DNA of 64,000 nt from JBAXTE01 sp037130365 (GTDB lineage: Bacteria; Bacteroidota; Bacteroidia; Bacteroidales; WCHB1-69), in the NCBI GenBank assembly GCA_037130365.1, contig JBAXTE010000018.1, positions 18,912 through 82,911 on the forward strand, written 5' to 3'. The stretch's first letter is position 1; the number at the start of each line of letters is the position of its first letter. The translations under genes and the position numbers were made by a program. The notes under the pieces are model-generated. The model was given only the letters and a program-made list of their open reading frames with translations, searched no databases and was not told the DNA's origin. Shown piece by piece: positions 44,548-52,331 of the stretch.

Positions 44548-44717
44548 AATTCACGAATTATATTTGAATATCATTTTATTATCTTTGAAAAAAGTAGGAG
44601 TAAATGAATCTAAGCACCACAAAAAACAATCGAAAACACTCGCCCTTCATGCGATGCAGTGAGTTTATCGAACTGGATGGGGTCAAAGAAAAGCACTGGG
44701 TTTTTGTGGTGATAATC
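44548..44717 (+). repeat. DUF559-associated non-coding repeat, copy B
   Basis: The most complete copy. The left part matches copy A (about 44554-44688). Inside it CACCACAAAAA (44615-44625) and TTTTTGTGGTG (44701-44711) form perfect 11-base inverted arms, 75 bases apart. Located about 100 bases before the DUF559 gene; the rest of the 44461-44823 gap holds only AT-rich sequence. Confidence 0.87.
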
Positions 44718-44823
44718 ATGTGTTTAATATAGTTACCCATATTGCCAAAGTATCGCCTTTATTTTCTTTTGCCTCTGTCCTAAAGGATGGAAAATAAAGG
44801 CTTAAAAACATAAAATAATATTT

Positions 44824-45213
44824 ATGAATAAATCAAATAATATTGAATCAATGCATTATGGGGCTGAAGCTTTCAGTTTTAGGAATGCTGAAAGATTTCG
44901 TAATCGAATGACTGAGGCAGAAATAATTCTTTGGAATGAATTGAAGAGTAATAAGTTTTTAGGGTTGAAATTTAGGCGACAACACCCTATTGATCGCTTT
45001 GTTGTTGATTTTTATTGCCATAAACATCTACTTGTAATTGAAATTGATGGTGGTATTCATTTATCCAAAGATGTTAAAGAAAATGACATTAATCGAGAGT
45101 TGGAATTAAAAAACCTTGGACTTAATATAATTAGGTTTACCAACGAAGAAATATTGAATAGTTTATCCAAAGTTTTAGTAAAGCTTGAGAATTGTGTATC
45201 AACAAATTATTGA
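44824..45213 (+). CDS. DUF559 (Vsr-like) endonuclease-domain protein
   Basis: A 129-residue protein of the DUF559 family, whose fold is that of the very-short-patch-repair/restriction endonuclease superfamily. MHYGAEAFSFRNAERFRNRM (10-29), AEIILWNELKSNKFLGLKFR (32-51), RQHPIDRFVVDFYC (52-65), VIEIDGGIHL (71-80) and GLNIIRFTNEEI (99-110) contain the likely metal-binding D-x(n)-E-x-D pattern (Asp62, Glu73, Asp75). It has no methylase or specificity partner here. DUF559 genes of this size are often stand-alone and multicopy. It is bounded by non-coding repeat copies B and C. Confidence 0.92.
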   Translation: MNKSNNIESMHYGAEAFSFRNAERFRNRMTEAEIILWNELKSNKFLGLKFRRQHPIDRFVVDFYCHKHLLVIEIDGGIHLSKDVKENDINRELELKNLGLNIIRFTNEEILNSLSKVLVKLENCVSTNY

Positions 45214-45233
45214 TTAATTTTACAATCTTAAGA

Positions 45234-45335
45234 ACAATATAATGAACCCAAGCACCACAAAAATTAACCAAAGACACTCGCCCTTTAGGGATGGGGCAAA
45301 AGTGAAGGCTTTGAGTTTTGTGGTGTTTCTCAACT
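45234..45335 (+). repeat. DUF559-associated non-coding repeat, copy C
   Basis: AATGAACCCAAGCACCACAAAAA...AAAGACACTCGCCC (from 45241) matches copies A and B, a shortened interior follows, and TTTTGTGGTG (45316-45325) closes the inverted repeat with CACCACAAAA (45253-45262). Starts about 25 bases after the DUF559 stop codon. Confidence 0.8.
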
Positions 45336-45471
45336 CATAATTATTTCAATTTTTAATAAGTTTTATGGTATAAGAATGTATTTAAAATACACCAAATTAC
45401 AATAGACCTATTTAAGTCCAGATTGAACACTGAACTCAAAAGCCCCATTTCCTAGTTCAAAATAAAAAACG

Positions 45472-45479
45472 TATTTTTG
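45472..45479 (+). promoter_or_regulatory. Candidate -7 element of ychF
   Basis: TATTTTTG matches TAnnTTTG, 26 bases before the ychF start codon. Confidence 0.35.
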
Positions 45480-45505
45480 CATTCAAATTTAAATGATAGA
45501 AGACA

Positions 45506-46603
45506 ATGGGTTTAAAATGTGGAATTATTGGATTAACCAATTCGGGAAAGACGACTCTCTTTAACTGTATTTCGAATACAAAAGCACAAGCAACGAACTT
45601 TGCATATAGCACGAATAAATCGAATATGGGTATTTGCAACGTTCCAGACCCACGACTTATTGATATTCATAGATTTATAAAAGCCGAAAAGCTAATTTTT
45701 ACCACCGTAGATATTGTAGATATTCCAGGATTAGCCAAAGGTGCTAGCGAAGGATTGGGTTTGGGAAATACTTTTTTAGCTGATATTCGACAAGTTGATG
45801 CTTTGGTTCAGGTGTTACGTTGTTTCGAAGATGCAAATTTACCTCACGTAGAAGGTTCTATCGATCCAGTTAGAGATATTGATATTGTGGAATTTGAACT
45901 TCAGATTAAGGATTTAGAACAAATAGAAAAGAAACTTCAGAAGGTAGAAAAATCTGCAAAAGTTGGAGATAAAGATGCCAAAAAAGCAGCAGAAATATTA
46001 CTTCGTTGTAAAGCTCATATTGAAAATTTTAATTCAATTCGCACACTAGAAATTAGCGAAGATGAACACAAGCATATTGCTGATTTAATGCTACTTACCG
46101 AAAAACCTGTAATGTACGTCTGCAATGTGGATGAAGATTCCGCGGTAGATGGCAACCAATATAGTAATGCTGTTGTGACTGCTATGGCTCAAAGTGGTGC
46201 CGAAATAGTGGTTGTTGCAGGAAAACTCGAAGCTGATATTGCAGAATTAGATAGCGAAGAAGATCGTTCTGCATTTCTTCAAGATGTTGGTCTGAGCGAA
46301 CCAAGTGTCAACAAACTTATTAATACTGCATACCGATTATTGAATTTGATTTCATTTTTCACCGTGGGTGGAAAAGAAAACAGAGCTTGGAGTATTTGCA
46401 AAGGAGCAACTGCACCACAAGCAGCAGGCGCAATTCATAGCGATCTAGAACGTGGATTTATTCGTGCTGAAGTGATAAAATATATTGATTTAGTCCAATT
46501 TGGATCTGAACAAAAATGTAAAGAATCTGGAAAAATGAGTGTAGAAGGAAAAAACTACATTATTCACGATGGAGATATTTTAAACATTCGATTCAATGTA
46601 TAA
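45506..46603 (+). CDS. ychF: YchF/OLA1-family ATPase, variant
   Basis: A 365-residue Obg-related ATPase. The P-loop is IIGLTNSGKTTLFNCISN (7-24); IVDIPGLAKGASEGLGLGNTFLADIRQVD is the conserved switch II region, and the C-terminal TGS-like domain has FFTVGGKENRAWSICKGATA, GFIRAEVI and KNYIIHDGDILNIRFNV. Compared with the usual GLPNVGKSTLFN and NFPFCTIEPN motifs, this protein has GLTNSGKTTLFN and NFAYSTNKSN, a recognisable variant. YchF proteins bind ribosomes and ATP; the cellular role is still debated. Confidence 0.9.
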   Translation: MGLKCGIIGLTNSGKTTLFNCISNTKAQATNFAYSTNKSNMGICNVPDPRLIDIHRFIKAEKLIFTTVDIVDIPGLAKGASEGLGLGNTFLADIRQVDALVQVLRCFEDANLPHVEGSIDPVRDIDIVEFELQIKDLEQIEKKLQKVEKSAKVGDKDAKKAAEILLRCKAHIENFNSIRTLEISEDEHKHIADLMLLTEKPVMYVCNVDEDSAVDGNQYSNAVVTAMAQSGAEIVVVAGKLEADIAELDSEEDRSAFLQDVGLSEPSVNKLINTAYRLLNLISFFTVGGKENRAWSICKGATAPQAAGAIHSDLERGFIRAEVIKYIDLVQFGSEQKCKESGKMSVEGKNYIIHDGDILNIRFNV

Positions 46604-46632
46604 CTTGATTTAAAATATTTCTAAAGGTAGGT

Positions 46633-46700
46633 ACAAGTCACCTGATGACTTGTTGGAAAGCTTAAAGTTTTTTCTTGCAATATAGTCATCTGATGACTAT
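46633..46700. repeat. Two short palindromes between ychF and the YceI-like gene
   Basis: ACAAGTCA-ccTGA... TGACTTGT (46633-46653) and ATAGTCATC-t-GATGACTAT (46682-46700). Both share the GTCATC/GATGAC core of the hairpin at 2476-2492, suggesting a dispersed palindrome family. Confidence 0.5.
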
Positions 46701-46814
46701 TATGATTGGGTTAAAAAAGACAATCCCCAAAAGCTAAATCAGCTTAAAGGGAGTTTGTCTAGGGACCCCGCTAAAGTGTAGCGAGGATTGGAAATAGAGA
46801 TTTTATCAATCTTA

Positions 46815-47459
46815 TTATTTTTGAGTATATTCAGTATTTAACTGATTCTGAGTATATCTAACAATTAAGTTTATATTTATTCTAAGATTATTATCAACTT
46901 TAACAATTCCTAAAAGCTTTGATGGTGGTTCGAGATTAAAATCTGAAAATGAAACCACCTTTTCACCAAAAATCACTAATTTTTCATTTTTAGCAGCAAT
47001 TATGAAAGGGACTTTATACTTACAAACAACCCCAGCTAATTTGATACTTACTCTCACACTCCCATTCGTTGTCTTCGATTTTAAATTGAAATTTGCAGGA
47101 AGTTCTAGGTTTGTCATGGTAATATCTAAAAACGGATAATTATCAACGTTGAGCGTCTTAAAAAAATCAGTTTTCATTAGTTTATTATCGCATTCAAACC
47201 GCTTAACTTCAATAGGAAGTGTAATAGGTTTAACTAAATCGTATTTTGGACTATCTGTAAAGGAAATTGAAATTGGATTATTTACCAATACTCCTTTTTG
47301 CTCAAACAAAAACGAATTAACATTTGAGGTTCCGTTAATGCTAATGGAACTTTGTGGATCAATATCAATATTAAAACTCTTACAATTCTGTGAGAATGAA
47401 TTAGTTAATATCATCAATATGATTGAACACATTGCTATAAATACTTTTCCAGTTTTCAT
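46815..47459 (-). CDS. YceI-like domain protein (diverged)
   Basis: About 214 residues from the ATG at 47457-47459 (MKTGKVFIAMCSIILMILTN), a signal peptide; a longer start at 47498 adds 13 residues. The body has the order of strands found in YceI lipocalin-like proteins: SISINGTSNVNSFLFEQKG, ITLPIEVKRFECDNKLMKTD, LNVDNYPFLDITMTNLEL and a final IVKVDNNLRININL. The match to the neighbouring YceI gene is by pattern, not identity. YceI proteins bind polyisoprenoid or related lipids. Last gene of a likely four-gene operon. Confidence 0.65.
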   Translation of the reverse strand: MKTGKVFIAMCSIILMILTNSFSQNCKSFNIDIDPQSSISINGTSNVNSFLFEQKGVLVNNPISISFTDSPKYDLVKPITLPIEVKRFECDNKLMKTDFFKTLNVDNYPFLDITMTNLELPANFNLKSKTTNGSVRVSIKLAGVVCKYKVPFIIAAKNEKLVIFGEKVVSFSDFNLEPPSKLLGIVKVDNNLRININLIVRYTQNQLNTEYTQK

Positions 47460-47572
47460 TACTATTGATTTTACATTTTTGTCTACGTTGAACTTCAAAC
47501 CTGATTAAAACCTAATATTTAATTATTTTCAATTTAATTTCAAGAGCAATTACGAAGCGATTTGATTTACAT

Positions 47573-48481
47573 TTATTGCAATACAATCTTTTCAGTATTT
47601 GTTTTTCCAGAACAAAATGTTTTCAAAAAATAAACACCTCTGTGATAATTAGTTAAGTCAATTTCGTTTGATCCTGATTGTATTGGATAATTTACCGAAA
47701 GCACTTTTTCTCCTAAAATATTATAAATCTCTATTAAATTTATTTTCTCTAAGCTACTTACAATCAATTTGCCCGATGTAGGATTTGGAGAAATAGTCAC
47801 GATTGGTTGATCACTATTTTCCTCTTTAATTCCAACTGGAAATGTAAAGGAAATATCATCTATAAAGATTTCATTGCCTGGCTTAATAACACCTCCAGGG
47901 CCAACATTTCCACCCATAAGTTTTATTTCTAGGGTATCTGGCAATACGGAAAGGGTGTAATTAAATGCAACCGAAACTTCAGTATAAGTAGCAATAGAGT
48001 TTGCGAAAAAATACATTGCTTGACCTACTTGATCTCTAGTGTTAGTAATAGAATTCCATTTTCTAAGAGTTGCAATAATGTATGCTTCGCTACCCGAAAT
48101 AATGGTACCTTTAACAAATGCTTTCATCAATACTGGTCGGTCGGTGTATGCAATGCCTGGATTATTCATATCTGCACCACCTAGAAAGACATAACCAGCT
48201 AATGTGTCTAAAACATTTGTTCCTAATGGAGGAGGAATTGTAGCGGTATCGCTAATTAATCTTAAAGCAAATCCGCTATGTGAATCGGCCGTTTTAAATG
48301 ACATTTCGGGCACACCATAGCTGAAGAAATTATTAAACGATGACCAATTTTCTGGATTTTGAAATGCTCCTACAGAAACCCAGTTTTCGAATCCTGCGTT
48401 AGGTGGTTGAATTTGTGCATTTACATTTAATTCAACTAAGCAAACTAAAACAATGGTTAAGATCAGATTTTTTGGCTTCAT
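47573..48481 (-). CDS. Secreted protein with T9SS sorting domain (carbohydrate-binding-like body)
   Basis: A 302-residue protein with a signal peptide (cleavage near VNAQ, 22) and T9SS type A sorting domain from VTISPNPTSGKLIV (about 228) to GVYFLKTFCSGKTNTEKIVL. The body starts QPPNAGFENWVSVGAFQNPE and has FEIK-like strands; such PPNAGFENW openings are typical of a Bacteroidota secreted domain related to carbohydrate-binding modules (jelly roll). Expected on the cell surface. It shares direction with the porin and YceI genes. Confidence 0.85.
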   Translation of the reverse strand: MKPKNLILTIVLVCLVELNVNAQIQPPNAGFENWVSVGAFQNPENWSSFNNFFSYGVPEMSFKTADSHSGFALRLISDTATIPPPLGTNVLDTLAGYVFLGGADMNNPGIAYTDRPVLMKAFVKGTIISGSEAYIIATLRKWNSITNTRDQVGQAMYFFANSIATYTEVSVAFNYTLSVLPDTLEIKLMGGNVGPGGVIKPGNEIFIDDISFTFPVGIKEENSDQPIVTISPNPTSGKLIVSSLEKINLIEIYNILGEKVLSVNYPIQSGSNEIDLTNYHRGVYFLKTFCSGKTNTEKIVLQ

Positions 48482-48578
48482 TGTATTTTGTTTTAAAAAA
48501 GGGATACCTTTAACTTAGTACCCCTTTTTGAATTATTAACTTTCTATGAAAAAAAAGTATCTTTATATTTGAGCAAAC

Positions 48579-49925
48579 TTAGAACGAAATAGCTGCTTCA
48601 AACATAATACCGTCAAAACCAGCTGCTTTTTTAGTTTTTAGCACATCATATCTTAGGAAATTGTTATAGTCTTGTTTTACATATTCTACTTTGGCAACCA
48701 TATTTTTAGTTAAATACCAACCTAAAATACCTTGAATTCTATTTACAGATTTATTTTTAGCTAAATCAACGTTACCACCACTTCCATTTAAGTAAGTATC
48801 AGTTCCACCTGAATTATCACTAACGGTATTATAGCGGCCACCAACGAAGAATTGTTTTTCTTTTCCAAAATGGAATAATCCTTCAACCGCAATTTGTGAA
48901 AATTTAATTTCGCTTTTTGCTTTAGGAATTGCCAAAGATGGTTTTGTATCCGAAGGAGATGTTGTAGTTGCTTGTTCGTAGGTTCCAAATAATTCAAAAC
49001 CTTTATATTTACCAAATAAGTTAATCATCATAGAATTATCTTTGTCTGTTCCACCAGGATTCCAGTCTTGACCAAATGGGTTAGCAGTAATAGTATAGTC
49101 ACCAGAAGCATAAGTTGCTTTGTTCATAACCAAATAATAGCGTGAACCTGTTCTGTCTCCAGCGTATAACGAACCAGTGTGATTTTGTGCACAATAATAA
49201 TATGAAACTGTACCACGTAATCTAAAATCATCGTTAAATTCTTTGTCATAGCCTAATTTTCCGTAAACTGCTAATTCGTCTAATTGGTTAATTGGTTTGT
49301 ATGTTCTAGGTGTAGTGTTTGCAGGTTGATATTGTCCTAAAGTTGTATTTAAAGAGCCATTGCTAACACCTAATAATCCAATAAATCCACTTTTACGAAA
49401 TAAGAATTCCATTGCAGGTGAAGTAGTGTAACCTTCCATGATCATATTACCAACAAAGTAATTTTTCAAAGCAGCACCATTGTTTGTCCTACGGAAATGG
49501 GCATCACCATAATTGATTTCCATCATACCCACTTTAATTTGTAAGTTTTTCATGACTTTGTCTACAAACTTAAATTTCAAAAATGGTAACTCATCGAATT
49601 GCACATAACCACCTTCTACCCATGATTCATTGTGATGACGAGCAGATAGATACGTGTTCAAATATACTTTAACACCTTTTGCTAAGAAGCCAGTAAGAGA
49701 TAAATTTGCAGTTGGAAGGTTAAAACCAGTTCCTACTTTAATGAGTGTATCAGCAGCATGATGAGATAAACTTTGGAGTTGAAGCGCAAAGTCGCCACCA
49801 ACGGTCATTTTTACTCCATCAAATTCAGCTGTTGGTTTTAGTTGTTCAAATTGATACAACGGTTGAGCTTTAGTTGAAAAGCTGATTACGCAAATTGCGA
49901 ATAATAAAATAGTTATTTTCTTCAT
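48579..49925 (-). CDS. Outer-membrane porin-like protein
   Basis: A 448-residue protein with a signal peptide (MKKITILLFAICVISFSTKA) and a 16- or 18-strand-like barrel pattern: GGDFALQLQSLSHHA, KVYLNTYLSARHHNESWVEG, KNLQIKVGMMEINYGDAHFR, RLRGTVSYYY, GFELFGTYEQATTTSPSD, FFVGGRYNTVSDNSG and the terminal MFEAAISF (aromatic C-end typical of outer-membrane barrels). Conserved sequences like FRRTNNGAALKNYFVGNMIM point to a family of uncharacterised Bacteroidota porins. In the operon it lies between a YceI gene and a T9SS gene. Confidence 0.83.
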   Translation of the reverse strand: MKKITILLFAICVISFSTKAQPLYQFEQLKPTAEFDGVKMTVGGDFALQLQSLSHHAADTLIKVGTGFNLPTANLSLTGFLAKGVKVYLNTYLSARHHNESWVEGGYVQFDELPFLKFKFVDKVMKNLQIKVGMMEINYGDAHFRRTNNGAALKNYFVGNMIMEGYTTSPAMEFLFRKSGFIGLLGVSNGSLNTTLGQYQPANTTPRTYKPINQLDELAVYGKLGYDKEFNDDFRLRGTVSYYYCAQNHTGSLYAGDRTGSRYYLVMNKATYASGDYTITANPFGQDWNPGGTDKDNSMMINLFGKYKGFELFGTYEQATTTSPSDTKPSLAIPKAKSEIKFSQIAVEGLFHFGKEKQFFVGGRYNTVSDNSGGTDTYLNGSGGNVDLAKNKSVNRIQGILGWYLTKNMVAKVEYVKQDYNNFLRYDVLKTKKAAGFDGIMFEAAISF

Positions 49926-49956
49926 TTTGTTTGGTTTTTAATTGTTATTATATTTT

Positions 49957-50541
49957 TTACTTGAAAAATAGTTCAAAGTTGATATTTACAGCGTCTGCTG
50001 TTTTAATTGATCCTAAAAACATAACTGGTGGTTTAACTCCAAATTCAGTCATAGTTAAGTAAACTGACAACATAACTTGAAATCTACCATCAGCTAATTT
50101 TTTCAAACTTCCTGATATTGCTTTTTTCTTTGGTGTACCGTTAACTGTAATTGTACCATTTGATTTACAAAGCCATACATCAGGTTTTCCTGAAGCTGTC
50201 ATTGTAACATCCGTAGTTTCAAAAGTAATGTTTGGAAATTTGTCTTTATTTAATGCTTCATAAGCTTTATTATCTAAAGTCGTTTTGTCACTTTTTAAGG
50301 TTGCAATTGGAATTCTAATTGATGCACTGTTTATTTTTTTTAAAGTACCACCTTCGTTGGTTACATTTAATGAACCAAAAATTTGTGTTCCTTTCATTTC
50401 CCAATCATGAAGCGTTGATGTTCCTTTAATAGAAAAAGAAGCTGGAATTTGAGGTTGCATTATCGTTTGTGCATTGAGCATTAACCCCATATAAAAGAAC
50501 AAGCCCAAAATTAATAATAACCTTTTCATTGTTTTTTTCAT
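49957..50541 (-). CDS. YceI family protein
   Basis: A 194-residue YceI protein. The signal segment (MKKTMKRLLLILGLFFYMGL) is followed by FSIKGTSTLHDWEMKGTQIF (36-55), a hallmark of Bacteroidota YceI, INSASIRIPIATLKSDKTTL, YEALNKDKFPNITFETTDVT and TITVNGTPKKKAISGSLKKL. The family adopts a lipocalin-like barrel that can bind polyisoprenoid-type lipids in the periplasm. It is the first gene of the operon, preceded by a TACCTTTG -7 element, and is divergent from a Crp/Fnr regulator. Confidence 0.92.
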   Translation of the reverse strand: MKKTMKRLLLILGLFFYMGLMLNAQTIMQPQIPASFSIKGTSTLHDWEMKGTQIFGSLNVTNEGGTLKKINSASIRIPIATLKSDKTTLDNKAYEALNKDKFPNITFETTDVTMTASGKPDVWLCKSNGTITVNGTPKKKAISGSLKKLADGRFQVMLSVYLTMTEFGVKPPVMFLGSIKTADAVNINFELFFK

Positions 50542-50602
50542 GTTAATTTGTTGTTTTTTATTATTTTAATTTTTATTGTTTAAGTTGTCGTTAATTATTT
50601 AA

Positions 50603-50684
50603 CAAAGGTAGCTCATATATGCCTGTATATCAACAAGAAATGGGTATTTCAAAACGACATTATCACGATATTTATCTTGATAAT
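50603..50684. promoter_or_regulatory. Divergent promoter region of the YceI operon and the Crp/Fnr gene
   Basis: For the minus strand, TACCTTTG (plus-strand 50603-50610) with TTG 20 bases upstream (50631-50633) fits the Bacteroidota promoter. Between the two genes a 7-base inverted repeat ATTATCA (50659-50665) ... TGATAAT (50678-50684), with a 12-base spacer, is a candidate regulator site. The plus-strand promoter TATCTTTG is at 50730-50737, before the regulator. Confidence 0.45.
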
Positions 50685-50770
50685 ATTAACATAAAAGTAT
50701 ATTTATTACGGTCTAAACAGCATTTTCCTTATCTTTGCATCGTAAAAAATCCGATTAATATCGAATACTT

Positions 50771-51463
50771 ATGGAAAATAAATGCAAAGTTGGCTCTTGT
50801 GTAGACTGTTTTGATAAATCACCTCTTTTTAAATTAATGAGTACTGAAGAGCTTCAGCAAATTGAAGAGACAAGATACGAAGTTGTTTTTAAACCAAATG
50901 AAATTATATATAAACAAGGTACAAATGCAACACAAATTGTTACAATAACTGAAGGACTAGCTAAAGCTTATATCGAAGGGCCAGAAAAAGACTTTATAAT
51001 TGATATTTTCAAATCGTATACTATGATTTCAGGTCCTGGAATTTATGTTGATTATAAACATCATTTTTCGCTGAAGGCTATCGAAAAAACACAATGCTGC
51101 TTTTTTAGCATGAAAGTGTTTAAAGATATTGTGGACAATAACCCGAAAATATCAAAAATGGTTATTGAAATCATCAGCAAACGGGCAATTACATATTTTG
51201 ATAAATTTATTTTTCTTACACAAAAACAAGTTATTGGAAAAATTGCGGGTGTATTAATTTATCTAAACAAAAATATTTATACAACAAATCCCATGAATTT
51301 GACCATTACTTATCAAGACATTGCAGAAATGACCGGGATGACTAAGGATACAGTTGTAAGAGTTTTAAAAGATTTATCCCATGACAAGGTTATTGAAATT
51401 GACAACACTTTTATAAAAATCTTGGATTTCGAAAAACTTAACCTATTTAATGAAATTGGTTAA
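50771..51463 (+). CDS. Crp/Fnr-family transcriptional regulator with N-terminal cysteine cluster
   Basis: A 230-residue regulator: a cNMP-like sensory domain (about 20-130), a dimer helix (about 130-160) and a HTH with TYQDIAEMTGMTKDTVVRVL (about 180-200). Its N terminus is MENKCKVGSCVDCFDKSPLF, with Cys5, Cys10 and Cys13, and there is a Cys pair at 109-110. Three N-terminal cysteines plus one central cysteine is the FNR arrangement for a [4Fe-4S] cluster, so an oxygen- or nitric-oxide-sensing role is plausible though unproven. Its probable target is the divergent YceI-porin operon. Confidence 0.9.
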   Translation: MENKCKVGSCVDCFDKSPLFKLMSTEELQQIEETRYEVVFKPNEIIYKQGTNATQIVTITEGLAKAYIEGPEKDFIIDIFKSYTMISGPGIYVDYKHHFSLKAIEKTQCCFFSMKVFKDIVDNNPKISKMVIEIISKRAITYFDKFIFLTQKQVIGKIAGVLIYLNKNIYTTNPMNLTITYQDIAEMTGMTKDTVVRVLKDLSHDKVIEIDNTFIKILDFEKLNLFNEIG

Positions 51464-51678
51464 AAGTTACGCTTAATAAATCAGTGATTTGAGCAATCTG
51501 AATTTTTCTTCCTTTTTTAATTAATTCTAATATTGATTATTAAAAATATTTTTTACACTCTTAACGCCGTGTAATTTTGACATTTTATGTTAATAATATG
51601 TAATTACAAACGTATTTGATTTTAAATTTGTATTTTTGAAGTTGCTTTATGAATAAAAATAATTTTAAACATATCATA

Positions 51679-52098
51679 ATGAAAACAACTACGATTGTTA
51701 TTCTGTTGACTTTTTTCTCAATTTCAATTTTTGCTCAAAATCAGAACCCAAAACCAAAAGAAAATCAGTATGATGTAAATGTTTCAACTGCTCAAAAAGA
51801 CGCATCTTATCAAGGCGGAATAGACTCATTAATGAATTTTATTTGGAAAAATATCAAATATCCCGAAGCCGCTCAAAAAAGCAATGCCAGTGGAGAAGTA
51901 CAAATTAGCTTTGATGTGAACTTTAATGGCACATTGATAAACTTTGCTCCAATTTCTAATATTGGTTTTGGACTAGAGGAAGAGTTGATTAGAGTGATAA
52001 AACTTACACCACAATGGATTCCTGCAGAGGTAAATAATATCAAATTTAGGCAACAATATATTTTATCGTTTCCTATAAGTAGATACAATCAAAAGTAA
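51679..52098 (+). CDS. TonB C-terminal-domain protein
   Basis: About 139 residues from the ATG at 51679 (MKTTTIVILLTFFSISIFAQ signal peptide; an in-frame ATG at 51649 would add MNKNNFKHII). The mature part is a single TonB C-terminal domain: IWKNIKYPEAAQKSNASGEV, QISFDVNFNGTLINFAPISN, GLEEELIRVIKLTPQWIPAE and FRQQYILSFPIS. There is no N-terminal membrane-spanning TonB proline-rich arm, so it is a secreted TonB-domain protein, as often found in Bacteroidota, rather than a complete energy transducer. Confidence 0.87.
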   Translation: MKTTTIVILLTFFSISIFAQNQNPKPKENQYDVNVSTAQKDASYQGGIDSLMNFIWKNIKYPEAAQKSNASGEVQISFDVNFNGTLINFAPISNIGFGLEEELIRVIKLTPQWIPAEVNNIKFRQQYILSFPISRYNQK

Positions 52099-52169
52099 TT
52101 ATTTTTGAATTGTTGATAATTAACCTATAAATAATCCGACCATTTATTGGTCAACTTTTCCATTTTTTA

Positions 52170-52177
52170 TACCTTTG
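52170..52177 (+). promoter_or_regulatory. Candidate -7 element of purL
   Basis: TACCTTTG fits TAnnTTTG; TTGG lies 19 bases upstream (52147-52150). Start of purL is 155 bases downstream, implying a long AT-rich leader in which no known purine riboswitch is recognised. Confidence 0.4.
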
Positions 52178-52331
52178 CACCATAAGGCAATATCTATGTT
52201 AATTGAGCATTTTTGATTTTTCTGATAGATCTGGATGATTATTTAGTGTAAATCTATTTGACAATTCTTCTAATTACAGTTGACAAATATTGCATAATTA
52301 TTTATATTATTAAATATCAATTACTTATAAA

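Noticed and set aside
43565..45335. Restriction-modification system around the DUF559 nuclease
   Set aside because: No methyltransferase, specificity subunit or helicase gene is present nearby; the nuclease is solitary.
46706..46800. Possible transposon remnant between ychF and the YceI-like gene
   Set aside because: Only short palindromes are visible; no transposase fragment or long inverted ends.
52178..52331. Purine riboswitch in the purL leader
   Set aside because: No paired P1-P3 structure or conserved purine-aptamer bases could be seen; the leader is simply AT-rich.
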